Source: a virus. Taken from it: a stretch of DNA of 37,804 nucleotides. Under the pieces are notes generated by a model that was given only the letters and a program-made list of their open reading frames with translations, was not told where the DNA came from and searched no databases. Positions within the stretch are counted from its first letter, which is position 1. Each line of letters starts with the position of its first letter. The position numbers and the translations under genes are program-made. Shown here piece by piece: positions 7,128 through 17,400 of the stretch. The stretch is taken from positions 1-37,804 of the IMG/VR virus record IMGVR_UViG_3300031673_000216, one strand, 5' to 3'.

Positions 7128-8146
7128 ATTTGAATTTTGATTTTTCCTGCCTTGACTAGGCGTTGATAGAGTTTGTGGTTCTTAGTACGAAGTTCGGCCG
7201 CCTGTTTTTCGTCGATAAAGCCGCCTTCCGGCGCTCTCTGACCGCCACTTCCGCTTCCAGACTCTAAGAGTGAGCCTCTCTTGCGTGGTGCCGGTGTTTC
7301 GGTGACAATGTTAAGAAACGCATTGGCTAAGTCCTCAAGATCAACCCCTCGGCGGGTTGGCTTCATGCAAAAAGCCTTAAATTCTTCTTCTTTGCCAGCT
7401 AATTTCCCAAATTCGGGTTTGGTAAGAGCAGTGGTAATAAAACTATCGACTCTTCCTGCCCATTCTTCGAGTTGCTTACCCTCTTGAGTGGCTTGGTGGA
7501 CCATATCGAATTTGCGTTTATTCATTAGATTGTCCTTAGCCAGTCGTTTTTCTGTCTCAGTCATCATATCCCAGTCCGGATACTCGGCTTTGAGTTCTTC
7601 CTCTTTCGGCTCCGGCAGATTGGCAGCGTTTTCGACCGTTTCGCCGAATTTCTTTATCTTGGCGTCTTGAATCTGGGCCTCAACTCGTTGGTGTTTATAG
7701 CGTTCCTCTACTGGTGGAAGTGGGGTTGCCGGCGGCGGGGCAGGCGGCGTCGGCTGGGCAGGCAATTCAATAGCAAATCTTCCGCGCTCATTGTCCGTCA
7801 ATTCTCCGGCGTGTTCCTCAAGAAACTCATACTCCCCTTCTTCAAGGTCACTAATCTCTTTTTGGCGTGACTCATCTAAATTGAATTTGCCTTCATCGGC
7901 AGGTGGCGTTGCTGCCGGAGGAGCGGTGGCAATACCAAGATTGGTCTTTTCCTCATCGCTGAACTCATCCGCGTGCTCTTGGACAAAGGTTTTCTCCGGT
8001 TCGGATAATTCATCGACCTTTTTAGACCGGACGTCCTCAATCTTAACTTCGGGGTTAGCAGGAGGGGTAGACTCGGCCGGGGGAGCATTGAGAGCGGCGT
8101 CTTTCTTTTCTTGGAGTTCTTCTGGTGTTGATTTATTTCCTGGCAT
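7124..8146 (-). CDS. scaffold-like protein
   Basis: A 340-aa highly charged, Pro/Ala/Glu-rich protein immediately upstream of the capsid gene, where scaffolding proteins normally sit. The N-terminal third has a degenerate internal repeat: DELSEPEKTFVQEHADEFSD resembles SDLEEGEYEFLEEHAGELTD. Pro-rich linkers separate it from a helical centre (EERYKHQRVEAQIQDAKIKK; AKDNLMNKRKFDMVHQATQE). The basic C-terminus (AAELRTKNHKLYQRLVKAGK) resembles the capsid-binding ends of scaffolds. No protease domain was seen. The call rests on composition and position. Confidence 0.65.
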   Translation of the reverse strand: MPGNKSTPEELQEKKDAALNAPPAESTPPANPEVKIEDVRSKKVDELSEPEKTFVQEHADEFSDEEKTNLGIATAPPAATPPADEGKFNLDESRQKEISDLEEGEYEFLEEHAGELTDNERGRFAIELPAQPTPPAPPPATPLPPVEERYKHQRVEAQIQDAKIKKFGETVENAANLPEPKEEELKAEYPDWDMMTETEKRLAKDNLMNKRKFDMVHQATQEGKQLEEWAGRVDSFITTALTKPEFGKLAGKEEEFKAFCMKPTRRGVDLEDLANAFLNIVTETPAPRKRGSLLESGSGSGGQRAPEGGFIDEKQAAELRTKNHKLYQRLVKAGKIKIQI

Positions 8147-8193
8147 ATGTACTGTCCGAAACTTCGGGTAAGTATCGCCGGTTATTAACCTAA

Positions 8194-8646
8194 TTACTCG
8201 TTATTTGCTTTGGCTTCGGCTTCCGCAACTGACTTTTCAAGGTCTTTCCTGGGAACGCCAACAGCCTTAACTCCAAGCTCCTTTGCCCGGGTTTGAAGAT
8301 CTTTATAGGGAAGTTTCGAGAGTTCGCTTTCTTTACCTTTACCTTCGTCGCTGGTTTTTCCGCCTTCCTCTTTCGCTTTTCTCTCTTCCTCAGCTTTTCT
8401 CTCTTCCTCAGCTTTTCTCTCGGCTTCTTCCTCGGCTGGCGCTGGCGTGGCGGACTTTTTCTTCAAAACAGCAGCCCACATTTCTCTCTGGTCGGCATTG
8501 AGATAAATTTTGCGGGCTCGGATAAATTTCTCATCGTCGGGGCTTAGTGAAGCACCAAGTTTGGCAATACGATTGAGTTCTTCTTGGATTTCGTTGAGAG
8601 TTTGCTGTTCGCGCTTACTGATTTTTTCCTGGTCTTTCGCGTCCAT
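8194..8646 (-). CDS. Rho-N/SAP-like domain protein (150 aa)
   Basis: ATG 8646 is chosen because a late promoter's -10 box ends six bases upstream and no Shine-Dalgarno exists, predicting a leaderless message. Residues about 1-65 are helical. The middle is a low-complexity Glu/Lys/Ala coiled stretch with KAEEERKAEEERK repeats. The C-terminal about 40 residues (LSKLPYKDLQTRAKELGVKA...RKDLEKSVAEAE) match the pattern of SAP/Rho N-terminal-like helix-extended-helix motifs, which often bind nucleic acid. Its place in the head cluster suggests a virion or assembly protein that touches DNA. The domain call is by pattern only. Confidence 0.6.
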   Translation of the reverse strand: MDAKDQEKISKREQQTLNEIQEELNRIAKLGASLSPDDEKFIRARKIYLNADQREMWAAVLKKKSATPAPAEEEAERKAEEERKAEEERKAKEEGGKTSDEGKGKESELSKLPYKDLQTRAKELGVKAVGVPRKDLEKSVAEAEAKANNE

Positions 8647-8652
8647 AATCAA

Positions 8653-8682
8653 AGGCTATCTGCCGTTTTTGGGTCATGTCAA
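8653..8682 (-). promoter_or_regulatory. late promoter element, copy D
   Basis: On the minus strand it reads TTGACA, 18 bases with TGACCCAAAAACGG, then TAGCCT. The box ends six bases before ATG 8646. It lies in the short gap after the 55-aa ORF stop (8698). Confidence 0.75.
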
Positions 8683-8697
8683 TAGGTAGTTTTGGCC

Positions 8698-8865
8698 TTA
8701 TTTTTTTCTTCGGCGTCTAGTCGGTTTCCATCCGTATCTGGCACCGTTCCGGGCGTTTGCCGACGCCTGTGCTTTCGCGCGAGTGGTAGAGTGTCCAACA
8801 ACATGCCCCGTGCTCTTTTCAACGATGACATAACCTTTTTTTGCTTTCCTGACAGTTACTGGCAT
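8698..8865 (-). CDS. 55-aa basic small protein
   Basis: A short ORF starting MPVTVRKAKKGYVIVEKSTG and ending in a run of Arg and Lys (PTRRRRKK). A very strong Shine-Dalgarno (AGGAGG, nine bases before ATG 8865) supports translation. It lies in the gap between the 126-aa gene and a late promoter. The beta-hairpin-like start and basic tail suggest a small nucleic-acid-binding or head protein, but no family is recognised. Confidence 0.7.
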   Translation of the reverse strand: MPVTVRKAKKGYVIVEKSTGHVVGHSTTRAKAQASANARNGARYGWKPTRRRRKK

Positions 8866-8884
8866 AGGTTTTCACCTCCTTTTA

Positions 8885-9265
8885 TCACATTATCGGGGTT
8901 GTTTTCTTCCGCATGCGCATTTTGGTTAACTTATCGAGACTCGCCTCGATCATCTGCTTCTTACGCGCCTCCGATTCTAGGAATAACTCGAGGAAAAGAT
9001 AGTTCTTGAGTTGGGCCTTCAAAACAAGGTGCTTCCGGTTGGCCCGTCGGAATACGCCGAAGAAGAACGCCTCAAATTCATCGGTATCGGCGAGTTCCAA
9101 TTCAATCTTGGTTTTCTGCTCACTAATGCACTTCCTGACGTCCTCAATGGTAATCGGTTTTTCGTCCAAGAGGTTGAGCCACTCGAAATAGTTGTCCTGT
9201 TCCTCGCCCTCAAGGTCCTCAAATTTAAGATCTCGAGCGTTTAATAGTTCATCAAGTTTGTTCAT
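8885..9265 (-). CDS. hypothetical head-region protein (126 aa)
   Basis: Predominantly helical and charged. The N-terminus is acidic (NKLDELLNARDLKFEDLEGEEQ), with a long central helix region (QKTKIELELADTDEFEAFFFGVF) and a basic tail (LDKLTKMRMRKKTTPIM). It follows the portal by six bases with no clear ribosome site. No family is recognised. The location just downstream of the portal suggests an assembly accessory role. Confidence 0.6.
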   Translation of the reverse strand: MNKLDELLNARDLKFEDLEGEEQDNYFEWLNLLDEKPITIEDVRKCISEQKTKIELELADTDEFEAFFFGVFRRANRKHLVLKAQLKNYLFLELFLESEARKKQMIEASLDKLTKMRMRKKTTPIM

Positions 9266-9271
9266 AATTTT

Positions 9272-11068
9272 TTAGGGTATCATAGCTGGCAACATCGGCC
9301 TTGCTTGTGGCAAGGTGGGTGGAGCCGTTAGCGTTGGTTGGCCAGTTAGTTCACCCCCTCCCATTGGCAGTGTATTTAGTCTTTGCCTTTCAAAATCGAG
9401 AATCTGCTTAATCTCATCCGGCGTAAACTTCCCGAACTCCAAGAGTCTCTTGCGGTAGATTTCAATTAGAGGTATGTTATCCGGCATGTCTGCGCGCGCG
9501 CCCTGCATCCTTTGAAGGACATTACTATCCTCATCGTCTTTTTCGCTTCGGGAGAGCACCTTGCAGGTGTAACCCGCCTTGGAGCGCCAATCTTTCGACT
9601 CCACATCGCGCGGGTACATTTCGTCGTTCCATAAACCCTTCTTGTAGAGTGTTACTTTGTCCAAAAGATCGCCGGCCGCCTCAAGCATCTTGGCGTATTT
9701 GAGCCCAAACTCCTTCCAGTTATCGACGTAGAAAACAGATAGCGACTTGATTCGCTCCTGGGCGTTGGCCATAAGAATCTCTACCTCACCAAGGGTAATC
9801 TTCCGCGGCTCGGACACACCCTGTTGAATGGAGGTGGCCGCCGTGGCTTTCTCGGCCAGTTGCATGACAAAAGCCATATCCTCAATCGACCCTGTGAGTG
9901 CTGGGATATCGACTCTTTGATAAACGTCGGCCGGCTTGCCGGGGAGCGGGTACCAGCCAAATGCCTCTGGCTCGTAGACCTGGGGAACAAACTCTTTGTT
10001 GGCAGTTACGTCATAGAAGTTCATGCCGAAACTGCGAAGCGTCCGGTTTTCGATCATTTGTGAAAGCCAGGAATTGAGGATTTTATTCGGTGTCCGGATG
10101 GTATCGGCCATACCATCGGACCAAAAATCGGTTCGCTCAACATCATCACCCCACGAAGTAAAAGGCAGGTGGTAGCGCCAGAAATGGTCAACCGTCTTGC
10201 CGATAACAGTTTCCAACTTTTCTTCCAATAGAATCTCGCGTCCCTCGGCCGTCACAATCAACCAGTATTGATCCTCTTTTTCTTTGTCATCCCAACGCTT
10301 AAGATAATGCTCGTTAAGTTCGGCGTAAGTTTCACCAAGTTGCGGATTGTCAACGTCCGGGACTCCCATCCGGCGCATGCGGTCGTTCCTGTCTTGAACG
10401 GTTTGCAGATTCTCATCGGCTTTGAGAAGGCCAGCTTGCGTGGCCATGTACTCTTTGAGCTTTTTGACTGCTGCCTGATCATAATTTTCGTTTTCCTCAA
10501 GGGAAGAAACGGGCCGGAAAATGTGCTGGTGGCACAAATACCGCGCTGAATCGAGGTTAGATGGATCCACATAGCGGTCAACTAAAACGTCCTGCGGGTC
10601 CAGGATTTCAAAGAAAAAGCGGCCGTTGACGATATTAAGTTTTTTGAAGGACCGGCCGTAGAGAAAGACCTGTTTTTTATCGACAATATCTTTGATGACG
10701 AGTTTGTTATATTCAGCACAGTACTCGAAGTATTCGTTATAGAAAATTTCTTTGTCTTTGTTGTTATCAAGATTATCAAAGTAAAGCATTGGCGGATCGT
10801 CGATGTCTTTCAAAGCGGTCCGGATTGACATTTTCATCAGGGGAACATTGACACTTTGACGCTGGGTGAGGCGGTTGATTATCACCTTATCGCGATAAAG
10901 CATGTAGTTCTCAGTCCACTCATCGTGCCGGCGGTATTGCCAATTGAAGGCGGATTCCTTATGGTTCCCAAGAACTAAAAGTGTTGGGTTAACTACTTCC
11001 TCTTCTTCGCTCTCACTCGGAACCGGCAAAGTCTGAGCCCCTACTGAAGAAGGCAACTGATCGTCCAT
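9272..11068 (-). CDS. portal protein (probable)
   Basis: A 598-aa protein of the right size for a phage portal, the dodecameric ring through which DNA enters and leaves the head. After a disordered acidic start comes a typical portal-like core (WQYRRHDEWTENYMLYRDKV), DIDDPPMLYFDNLDNNKDKE, a strand-rich wing (KKQVFLYGRSFKKLNIVNG; ILDPQDVLVDRYVDP), DHFWRYHLPFTSWGDDVERT and a long helical segment (SGSIEDMAF-type region leading to FGLKYAKMLEAAGDLLDKV). The Pro-rich tail is disordered. ATG 11068 lacks a Shine-Dalgarno and lies seven bases from a late promoter -10 box. The portal is separated from terminase by the tail genes, an unusual order. The call is by pattern and context. Confidence 0.72.
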   Translation of the reverse strand: MDDQLPSSVGAQTLPVPSESEEEEVVNPTLLVLGNHKESAFNWQYRRHDEWTENYMLYRDKVIINRLTQRQSVNVPLMKMSIRTALKDIDDPPMLYFDNLDNNKDKEIFYNEYFEYCAEYNKLVIKDIVDKKQVFLYGRSFKKLNIVNGRFFFEILDPQDVLVDRYVDPSNLDSARYLCHQHIFRPVSSLEENENYDQAAVKKLKEYMATQAGLLKADENLQTVQDRNDRMRRMGVPDVDNPQLGETYAELNEHYLKRWDDKEKEDQYWLIVTAEGREILLEEKLETVIGKTVDHFWRYHLPFTSWGDDVERTDFWSDGMADTIRTPNKILNSWLSQMIENRTLRSFGMNFYDVTANKEFVPQVYEPEAFGWYPLPGKPADVYQRVDIPALTGSIEDMAFVMQLAEKATAATSIQQGVSEPRKITLGEVEILMANAQERIKSLSVFYVDNWKEFGLKYAKMLEAAGDLLDKVTLYKKGLWNDEMYPRDVESKDWRSKAGYTCKVLSRSEKDDEDSNVLQRMQGARADMPDNIPLIEIYRKRLLEFGKFTPDEIKQILDFERQRLNTLPMGGGELTGQPTLTAPPTLPQARPMLPAMIP

Positions 11069-11075
11069 GAGTCAG

Positions 11076-11105
11076 ACGCTAGTTGCTGTTTTGGGGTCAT
11101 GGCAA
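11076..11105 (-). promoter_or_regulatory. late promoter element, copy C (portal/head operon)
   Basis: On the minus strand it reads TTGCCA, 18 bases with TGACCCCAAAACAG, then TAGCGT. It ends seven bases before the portal ATG at 11068, which has no Shine-Dalgarno. Confidence 0.75.
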
Positions 11106-11161
11106 GTGGAATCTTTACTTGTGGAATATGATAGAATAAAGAAAATCTGCCCTAATAAAAA

Positions 11162-11410
11162 ATGATCGAGTTTATAGCGGAACATCAGTGGTTAATGGCA
11201 TTAGTACTTGTGTCTTTTTTTCCCTTTCTATGGCTCATAAGTTATGTTGTCGATGCCGAACTGGACAATCAATGGCTGTACGCTCCGAAGTGGTATAAAA
11301 AGGTAAGAGACTCAAAAATCGGGCAGATAGCGATTGCAATTATTCTGATACTCTTTCTTTTGTGGGCGCTTAACGCCATTCCCTATACTCCGGCATTCTA
11401 TAATCCTTAA
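11162..11410 (+). CDS. two-helix membrane protein on the opposite strand (moron-like)
   Basis: An 82-aa protein with two clear hydrophobic segments (about residues 10-29, WLMALVLVSFFPFLWLISYV, and about 54-70, IAIAIILILFLLWALNA) around a polar Trp/Tyr-rich loop. It is read against the surrounding late genes. Its TAA shares the palindrome TTAA (11407-11410) with the stop of the 2344-aa gene, so the two convergent genes end on the same bases. AT-rich upstream DNA with a TAGAAT box could supply its own promoter; no Shine-Dalgarno is present. An independently expressed accessory gene, for example in lysogens or superinfection exclusion, is inferred from layout only. Confidence 0.65.
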   Translation: MIEFIAEHQWLMALVLVSFFPFLWLISYVVDAELDNQWLYAPKWYKKVRDSKIGQIAIAIILILFLLWALNAIPYTPAFYNP

Positions 11411-14400
11411 GGGTTTCGAAGTTTCCGAATCACATCTTTGGAGATAATCTTCTCCTTGAGCATTTGGCGTTCAAAGTCCGCGTAACCAGTACCATATTTA
11501 TCTTTTGCTTCCCGAAGTAACAAGACTTTTTCATCGTTTGAAGTCGCGTAAATAAGCGCGCTGGTCAAAGGATCGGCCGTACCTTTAATTATACCTATTC
11601 GAAATGTCTTGATGAGATTGGTACGCGCTGTTTTATCTTGCGAATTTTTTACTTGCCCGATAACCTCACTCACCAACTTATTCTCGATACCTTTCCTATC
11701 ATCGAGTGTTTTATTTGTTGCCTGGTATTCTTTTATCGCTTTATCAACGGCGCGGCGACGGTTGAGACTTTCTTGCGCTCTCTGCGCTTCTTCTTGTTGA
11801 GAGATTTTTTCTAACCTTTCTGTCTCTCCGTAATCGGACACCTTAAGCCAGCGTCCCAAGATGTTTGAAATTACCGGAAGATTCAGGAGTTTTTGTAGGC
11901 CGGTGGCGTTTTCTTCCAGTTTATATTGCGGAAGGATGATACCCGCTCCCTGCTGGTTTGCTAACCACTTAAGAAGGATGGGGAATGACTCTTTTGGTCC
12001 GGCTTTGAACTCTGTGTCAGGTATAATATACCTGCCCCTAAAACTATCGTATGGATTTTTTCCCGAAAGATAGGTCACAATCGCGCCTATGCCTTCAAAA
12101 GAAGGCGACAACATCGGCAGTTGCCCCGAAGTGAAAGCAAATATATCCTGAAGATCTCGCAAGAGCCTATCGGTACTTTTTTCGCCTTTATTAAGATTAA
12201 GTGCCTTCCAGAATATCCCGCCTGAAAGTCGGCCGGTTTCGTCTTGAGGCATCCGGAAATAAATTGCCTTACCGTTCTCGTCTAGGCCAACGGGAACAAT
12301 TGTATAATTCGTTTTATCGTATTCAGTTGCCTTGTCCATAATCTCTTTTAACTTTTCCCCGAAGTAGCCAACGGCAATCGCGGCCATAATCGCCTTTGGC
12401 AAGAGGTTGGCAACAAGAGTTTTCCAAAAATGCCCTGCTTGAGAATACTTGCCACCGGCGGATTTTCCTCTTAAAACGAGGGCGTCTGTTTTTAATCCCT
12501 CTTTGATGGCATTAGAAAAGAGAAATACGCTATTCGAAATCGGCGTAAATGTTCCATAGGTTCGAAAGTCTGGCGAGCCAACACAAGTCCGGATAAAATG
12601 AGCCATTTCCTCTTGAGACATTTTTCCCTGGCCCTTTAACTCAATATAACCTGCCACTTTCGGCAAGGCTTCGAGAAAGTCGCCAATCGAACCGACTGCC
12701 TCAAGCAATTTTACGCCAGGGTCATACCACCGTTTTTTTCTATCGAGTAGGCCCATCTTTTGAAGGATCCGCTCCATTTGCGTTGTATCCGGATCAAGTT
12801 CGTAATTGTAAAAGGTGTTATACTTTAAGCCGACTATCTTTGCTTCCTGCATTTCTCGTATCAATTGGTTCTTTATACCTCGAGCGTATTTAATAGTAGA
12901 AGGGGTCGCTTGCGCATACCGGACCATCGCCCGCGGGAGAGAAGTAAGGGCTTGGCCGAGTGTGTAATCGGGTACATTCTTCCAATAGCGCATGAAGTCA
13001 CGACGGATATTAAATGTTTGAAAGCCAGGGTTAAAAGTGGTAAATGTCGGCCGGTAAAATCGGCTAATCGATAGCGTTCGCGCAATCCGCGCGGCCGCTT
13101 TAATAGTGGAATTTGGCGTATAGTTGAGCATTTCCGCCACATCTCGGTCAATATAGTATCCCTGGGGTTTGCCACCCTCGATAAGAATGACCAACCCTTC
13201 GCCGGGATCCCGCGTACCCATAATCTCCATGTTCCGGCCGTTCCACCTGGTTTTAGCTGCTTCAATATCCTGCGGGAAGTATTGCTTATAAAATTTGATA
13301 TGGAGTTTTTTAATGTTATTTCGCTCGATTGCCTTGTGAACACTCATCAACTTCATCACCGTTGCCGTCGCCGGATTCGCAATATCTTTGAGGGTTCCTA
13401 CCGATTGGTATGCGCGCGGAGAAATATAGGTGTCCAAATAATCAATCACCTGATAGGTGGCATAGGCAGGGTTCATTTTCATTTGTTTGAGAAGCTCGGG
13501 CGTGTAGTATTCGTTTTTCGCGGCGAGATCCACCACTTTTTGCACCGCCGCCCTGAATTTCTCTTTTGCCTCTTGAAGTTTGGTCCAATCCTCGGCGTTA
13601 AACAGTTTCTCCATCATTTCCAATTGCTTTGCCGCGGTTGCAGGATTATAACCTTGCGGGTTGGCCAGTTCTCCTCGCTCATTGATTACCCGTTCATAGA
13701 AAAGGATTTTCCCTAACTGATTCCAACCATCCGGCACTTCCTGGGACTTGGCAAAAATAGGTTGGATATTGTCATTTACCCAATTGGCCAGTTTTCCTTC
13801 CGAATATCGATGGCCGGCAAGCGCATATTCGAGGTTAAGTTCAGGGGGTATGGCTTTTCCTTCCTTCCTCAACTTATTCATCTTCTCAATGCTTGGCTGG
13901 TCCTTAGTATCAAAAAGCAACTTAACTTGATACCAAATACTGCTTCTCCGCTTTTGTTTCTCGAGTTCCTTAACGACATAGGTTTCTTCCGCTTTCTGGT
14001 AGGTTTTTGATAATTCTTCATCGCGAGCCTTAAAGATTTCTTCCTCGCCTTTATTGAGTAAATCCCAAGTCTCAAAGAAATTCTTTTTGACCTCCGGTTT
14101 TTGATCAAGATAATCGAAAAACCCTTTCCAGAAATTAGGAGCAGTCAGTTTTAACCTTTCCGGGTCATTGAAAAGGACGCTGATGGCGTCGGCGTAAAGT
14201 TCTTTTGAAGAATAACGGTAAGCGGTATAGTCTTTTGACTCACTCTCGTCAAACGGTTTCCATATCTGGGTTAGATCCTTTAGTTCGTTTCTGATGACAG
14301 GGTTCTTTAGATCTCCATATATGAATTTCAGATAGTAATTGAGGCTGGCAATCCGGCCGACGAGATTACCCCTCCCGAGAGTTCCTTCCGGTAAAAAGTC

Positions 14401-17400
14401 GGCCAAATGACCTATTTCGTGGCCCAAAACTTTAGCGGCGGTTTCCGGATCCTTGAAAATCTCTCTATCAAGTCTGACGGTCTTGGTTCCTGGGCTAAAC
14501 CGGCCCCTGGCTTCCCCTCTTAGGTTCCCCACAAGAGGAACTCCCCCGGAAAGCTCGCGGGCAATTCTCACCAGTTCAGGAAATTCGACGACTTTGATTT
14601 TGTCGGGTCTAAGTGAAAGATTTTCGAGTTTAGCGTATTCTCCCTTGTCTGCGTAGCCTTTTGGAGCTAAGACGGCTTTTGTGGGTTCTGCTTGTTTTGT
14701 CTCCCCAATTGCTCTTTCTTCTCTCTCAAGGCCGCCACGAATAGGTTTTTGACCCTCTCTAGCCTTGATTGCTTCTGTGGAGGGTTTTGGGAGTTCATAT
14801 GCCTTCATTATATCAGCCCGAATAGTGCTGGTGTCAATTCCCGCCCTATCGTCAACTTCGGATAAAATCGCGTCGTAAAGTTCCCGCAACTTTGGCGTCG
14901 CCGGGTATTTCGGGTTATCCAGGACAGTCACCAATTCGGCCATTACTTTGTTAAATAGCTCTCTCTGCCTTAATTCTTCCGGGACCCATTTAGGGAAAGT
15001 CGACTTTATCCCTATAATTGTCGGCTCGCTGCTTTCTGGATCCTCCACTCTTATCCTTTGACCCGCTTCCGCAACATCGAGTTCCATCCAGACTTGCGAA
15101 AGCGCTTCTTCAACCGCCTGCTGTTTTTCCAATAATTTTTCTTTCAGTTGGGATTCTAACTTGGTGACTTTGGCTTTTATCTCCTCCGGTGTCGCCGCGG
15201 GAACTTTAATCTCCTGGGGGATAATTTGGACCAATGCCTCGTTTTCAGTGCCGCCAACCAAAACCTTAATGTTTTCCGGTTTAATCTTAAGCTCGGTAAT
15301 TGGCCTTTCCTTGCCGGTAATGCTGGCTTGGCTCATAAATTGCTCTGCTGAAACTCTATCCAAAGAGACGCTTATCATTTTTGGCTCTTGAGGAACGGTC
15401 CCTACCCGATAGACCGTAATCGTTCCGTCTTTGTCCAATTTAATCTCTCCGGAATCAATTGCCTTTTTGACTCTTTCCTTAGTTATTCTTTGCGCCTCGG
15501 GAGTTTTGGCAATCTCCGTAAGCTCAATTCTCGCCGGTGTCAACCTGACTGTCCCATCCGGAAGGGTATAAACGGCTTGGTCGGAAATATATGCGCTAAC
15601 CGCTTTATCTAACTTTTCCCCCTCTGCCTTAAAAGGAAGGTCCTTTAATATCAATTCCCTAATTTTTTCTTCTTCCGGTTTATTGATAATCTTTCCCAAA
15701 TCCACATTATATTTGTCCGCCCAATCGCTAACAGCTTTAGGAACTAAATTGAGCCGGCCTCCTAATTTTTCGACAATCTCAGCTTTTATTGCTAGATTAT
15801 AAAAATCTTCCAAAGTGGCAATTCCGTGTTTATTTATCTCGCTTATGGTATCGAAAAGCTTTTTCTGCGGTTTTATGCTATCAGCAAAGTCTTTAGAGCT
15901 CTCATACTTTCTTGCCTCTACTGCTAGAGATTCTAACTCCTTTGGTATCTCTCCCCCTGCCTGAGGTGGTGAGGTTTTAACGAAATCGTCTGGCTTTACT
16001 TTAGGAAAGGGAAAGGCCAATGTTTCCCCGGTAGTATCACTTTTATCAATCAGCCCTAACTTGCCAGGGTGTAACTTCGCGAATTCCTCAAGCATTTTAT
16101 TGTCCGGGATCTTGCCGATGTTATCTTTTACGAAGGTATTAAATTCCATAAAATCAGCGAACTTGCTCTCGTCAAAGGGGATTTTTACAATCTTTTCTCC
16201 GTAATTTTTTGCCATTTCCGGATTATCGGTGAACCAACTTTTAATCGGTAAATCAGTCGACTTTTCTGGTGGAGCAAAACCTTCCTTTAGGATCTTCTCG
16301 TAGTTTTCCGGTGAAGTCCCATGGTAGAGGTACTTTTCTTTCATCTTGGGTGATGGTTTTACCGGGACCTTGCCACCATATTCCTCAATCATTTCTGCCA
16401 GGATTTCTTCAACCGGCGTTTGCCAATTAGTCTCAATGTATGGCCGCTCAGTAAGTCTGGTTAAAAAATCATCCCTGAACTCTCCCCATTCCTCACTAAT
16501 TCCCTCTAGCCCGTCACCAATTTCCCCTAAATCAATCTCCGCCTTTTTTGCTTGTTCCATCGCTGATACCGCCAGTTTGCTTGAAAATTCTATCGCTACC
16601 CATTCTGCTTGCGCCTGGGCGTCTTTTATTTTTTGTTTAAGTTGCTCGATTCCTGCCCGCAGTTCCTTTTTCCTGGCCACCGCTTCTTTTTTCCTATCGC
16701 TTTTGATTTTTTCCAATTCAGTCTCAACCGTCTTAATTCTGTCCTGCAAAGGCTTTGCGAATTCCTCGGCCTTCAAAGTAGCGGCATCCCACCTCTCGGC
16801 ATAGTCAGCCGGCGTTTCCCTAAAAACTTTCTCTATTTCGGCGAGGGAAAATTCAGGGAACTCTAACGACTTTAATTTTTCGATATCTATTGGTGGAGCT
16901 TTTATCGCACCTTCACTTGGTACGGCCGCTCCCTCTCCAACCCCGCTAATTTTGATATTTTTCCCTTGCTGTTGGGCCTCCACCGCGGTCTTGAGGATTT
17001 CCTTGCCTAATTTCGTCCCTTCAAGCGGTGAATCAATCACGGTCTGGATAGCCTCTTGGGGGGTCATCTCTCCCGAGGGTAAGAGTCCTGCTATATTGGT
17101 GATTACCTTGTCTCCGACAGTAACCTTTGTGATCGGTTTCGATTCAGCAATACCAAAAAGACCTTTAATCTTCTTCCAATATGGCCGGTCCACCATCTCC
17201 ACGACTTTATCGGCCGTAATATCAATCTTGATACCTTTTTGGACTGCCTCTCTCCATTCAGCCGAAGTAAGCCCGGCTTTAGACAAAATATCTTTTGCCA
17301 TTCCCTGATTTTTGCCGATGACGACATCCTGCACCTCTGAAGCGCTGAGAATATAGGTTTGCGGCAAGCCATACTTTTCTACCGTTCTTCTGGTCAACAC

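Noticed and set aside
8692-9009. Plus-strand 105-aa ORF
   Set aside because: It is antisense to the 55-aa and 126-aa genes, which have better support (strong ribosome site, operon direction).
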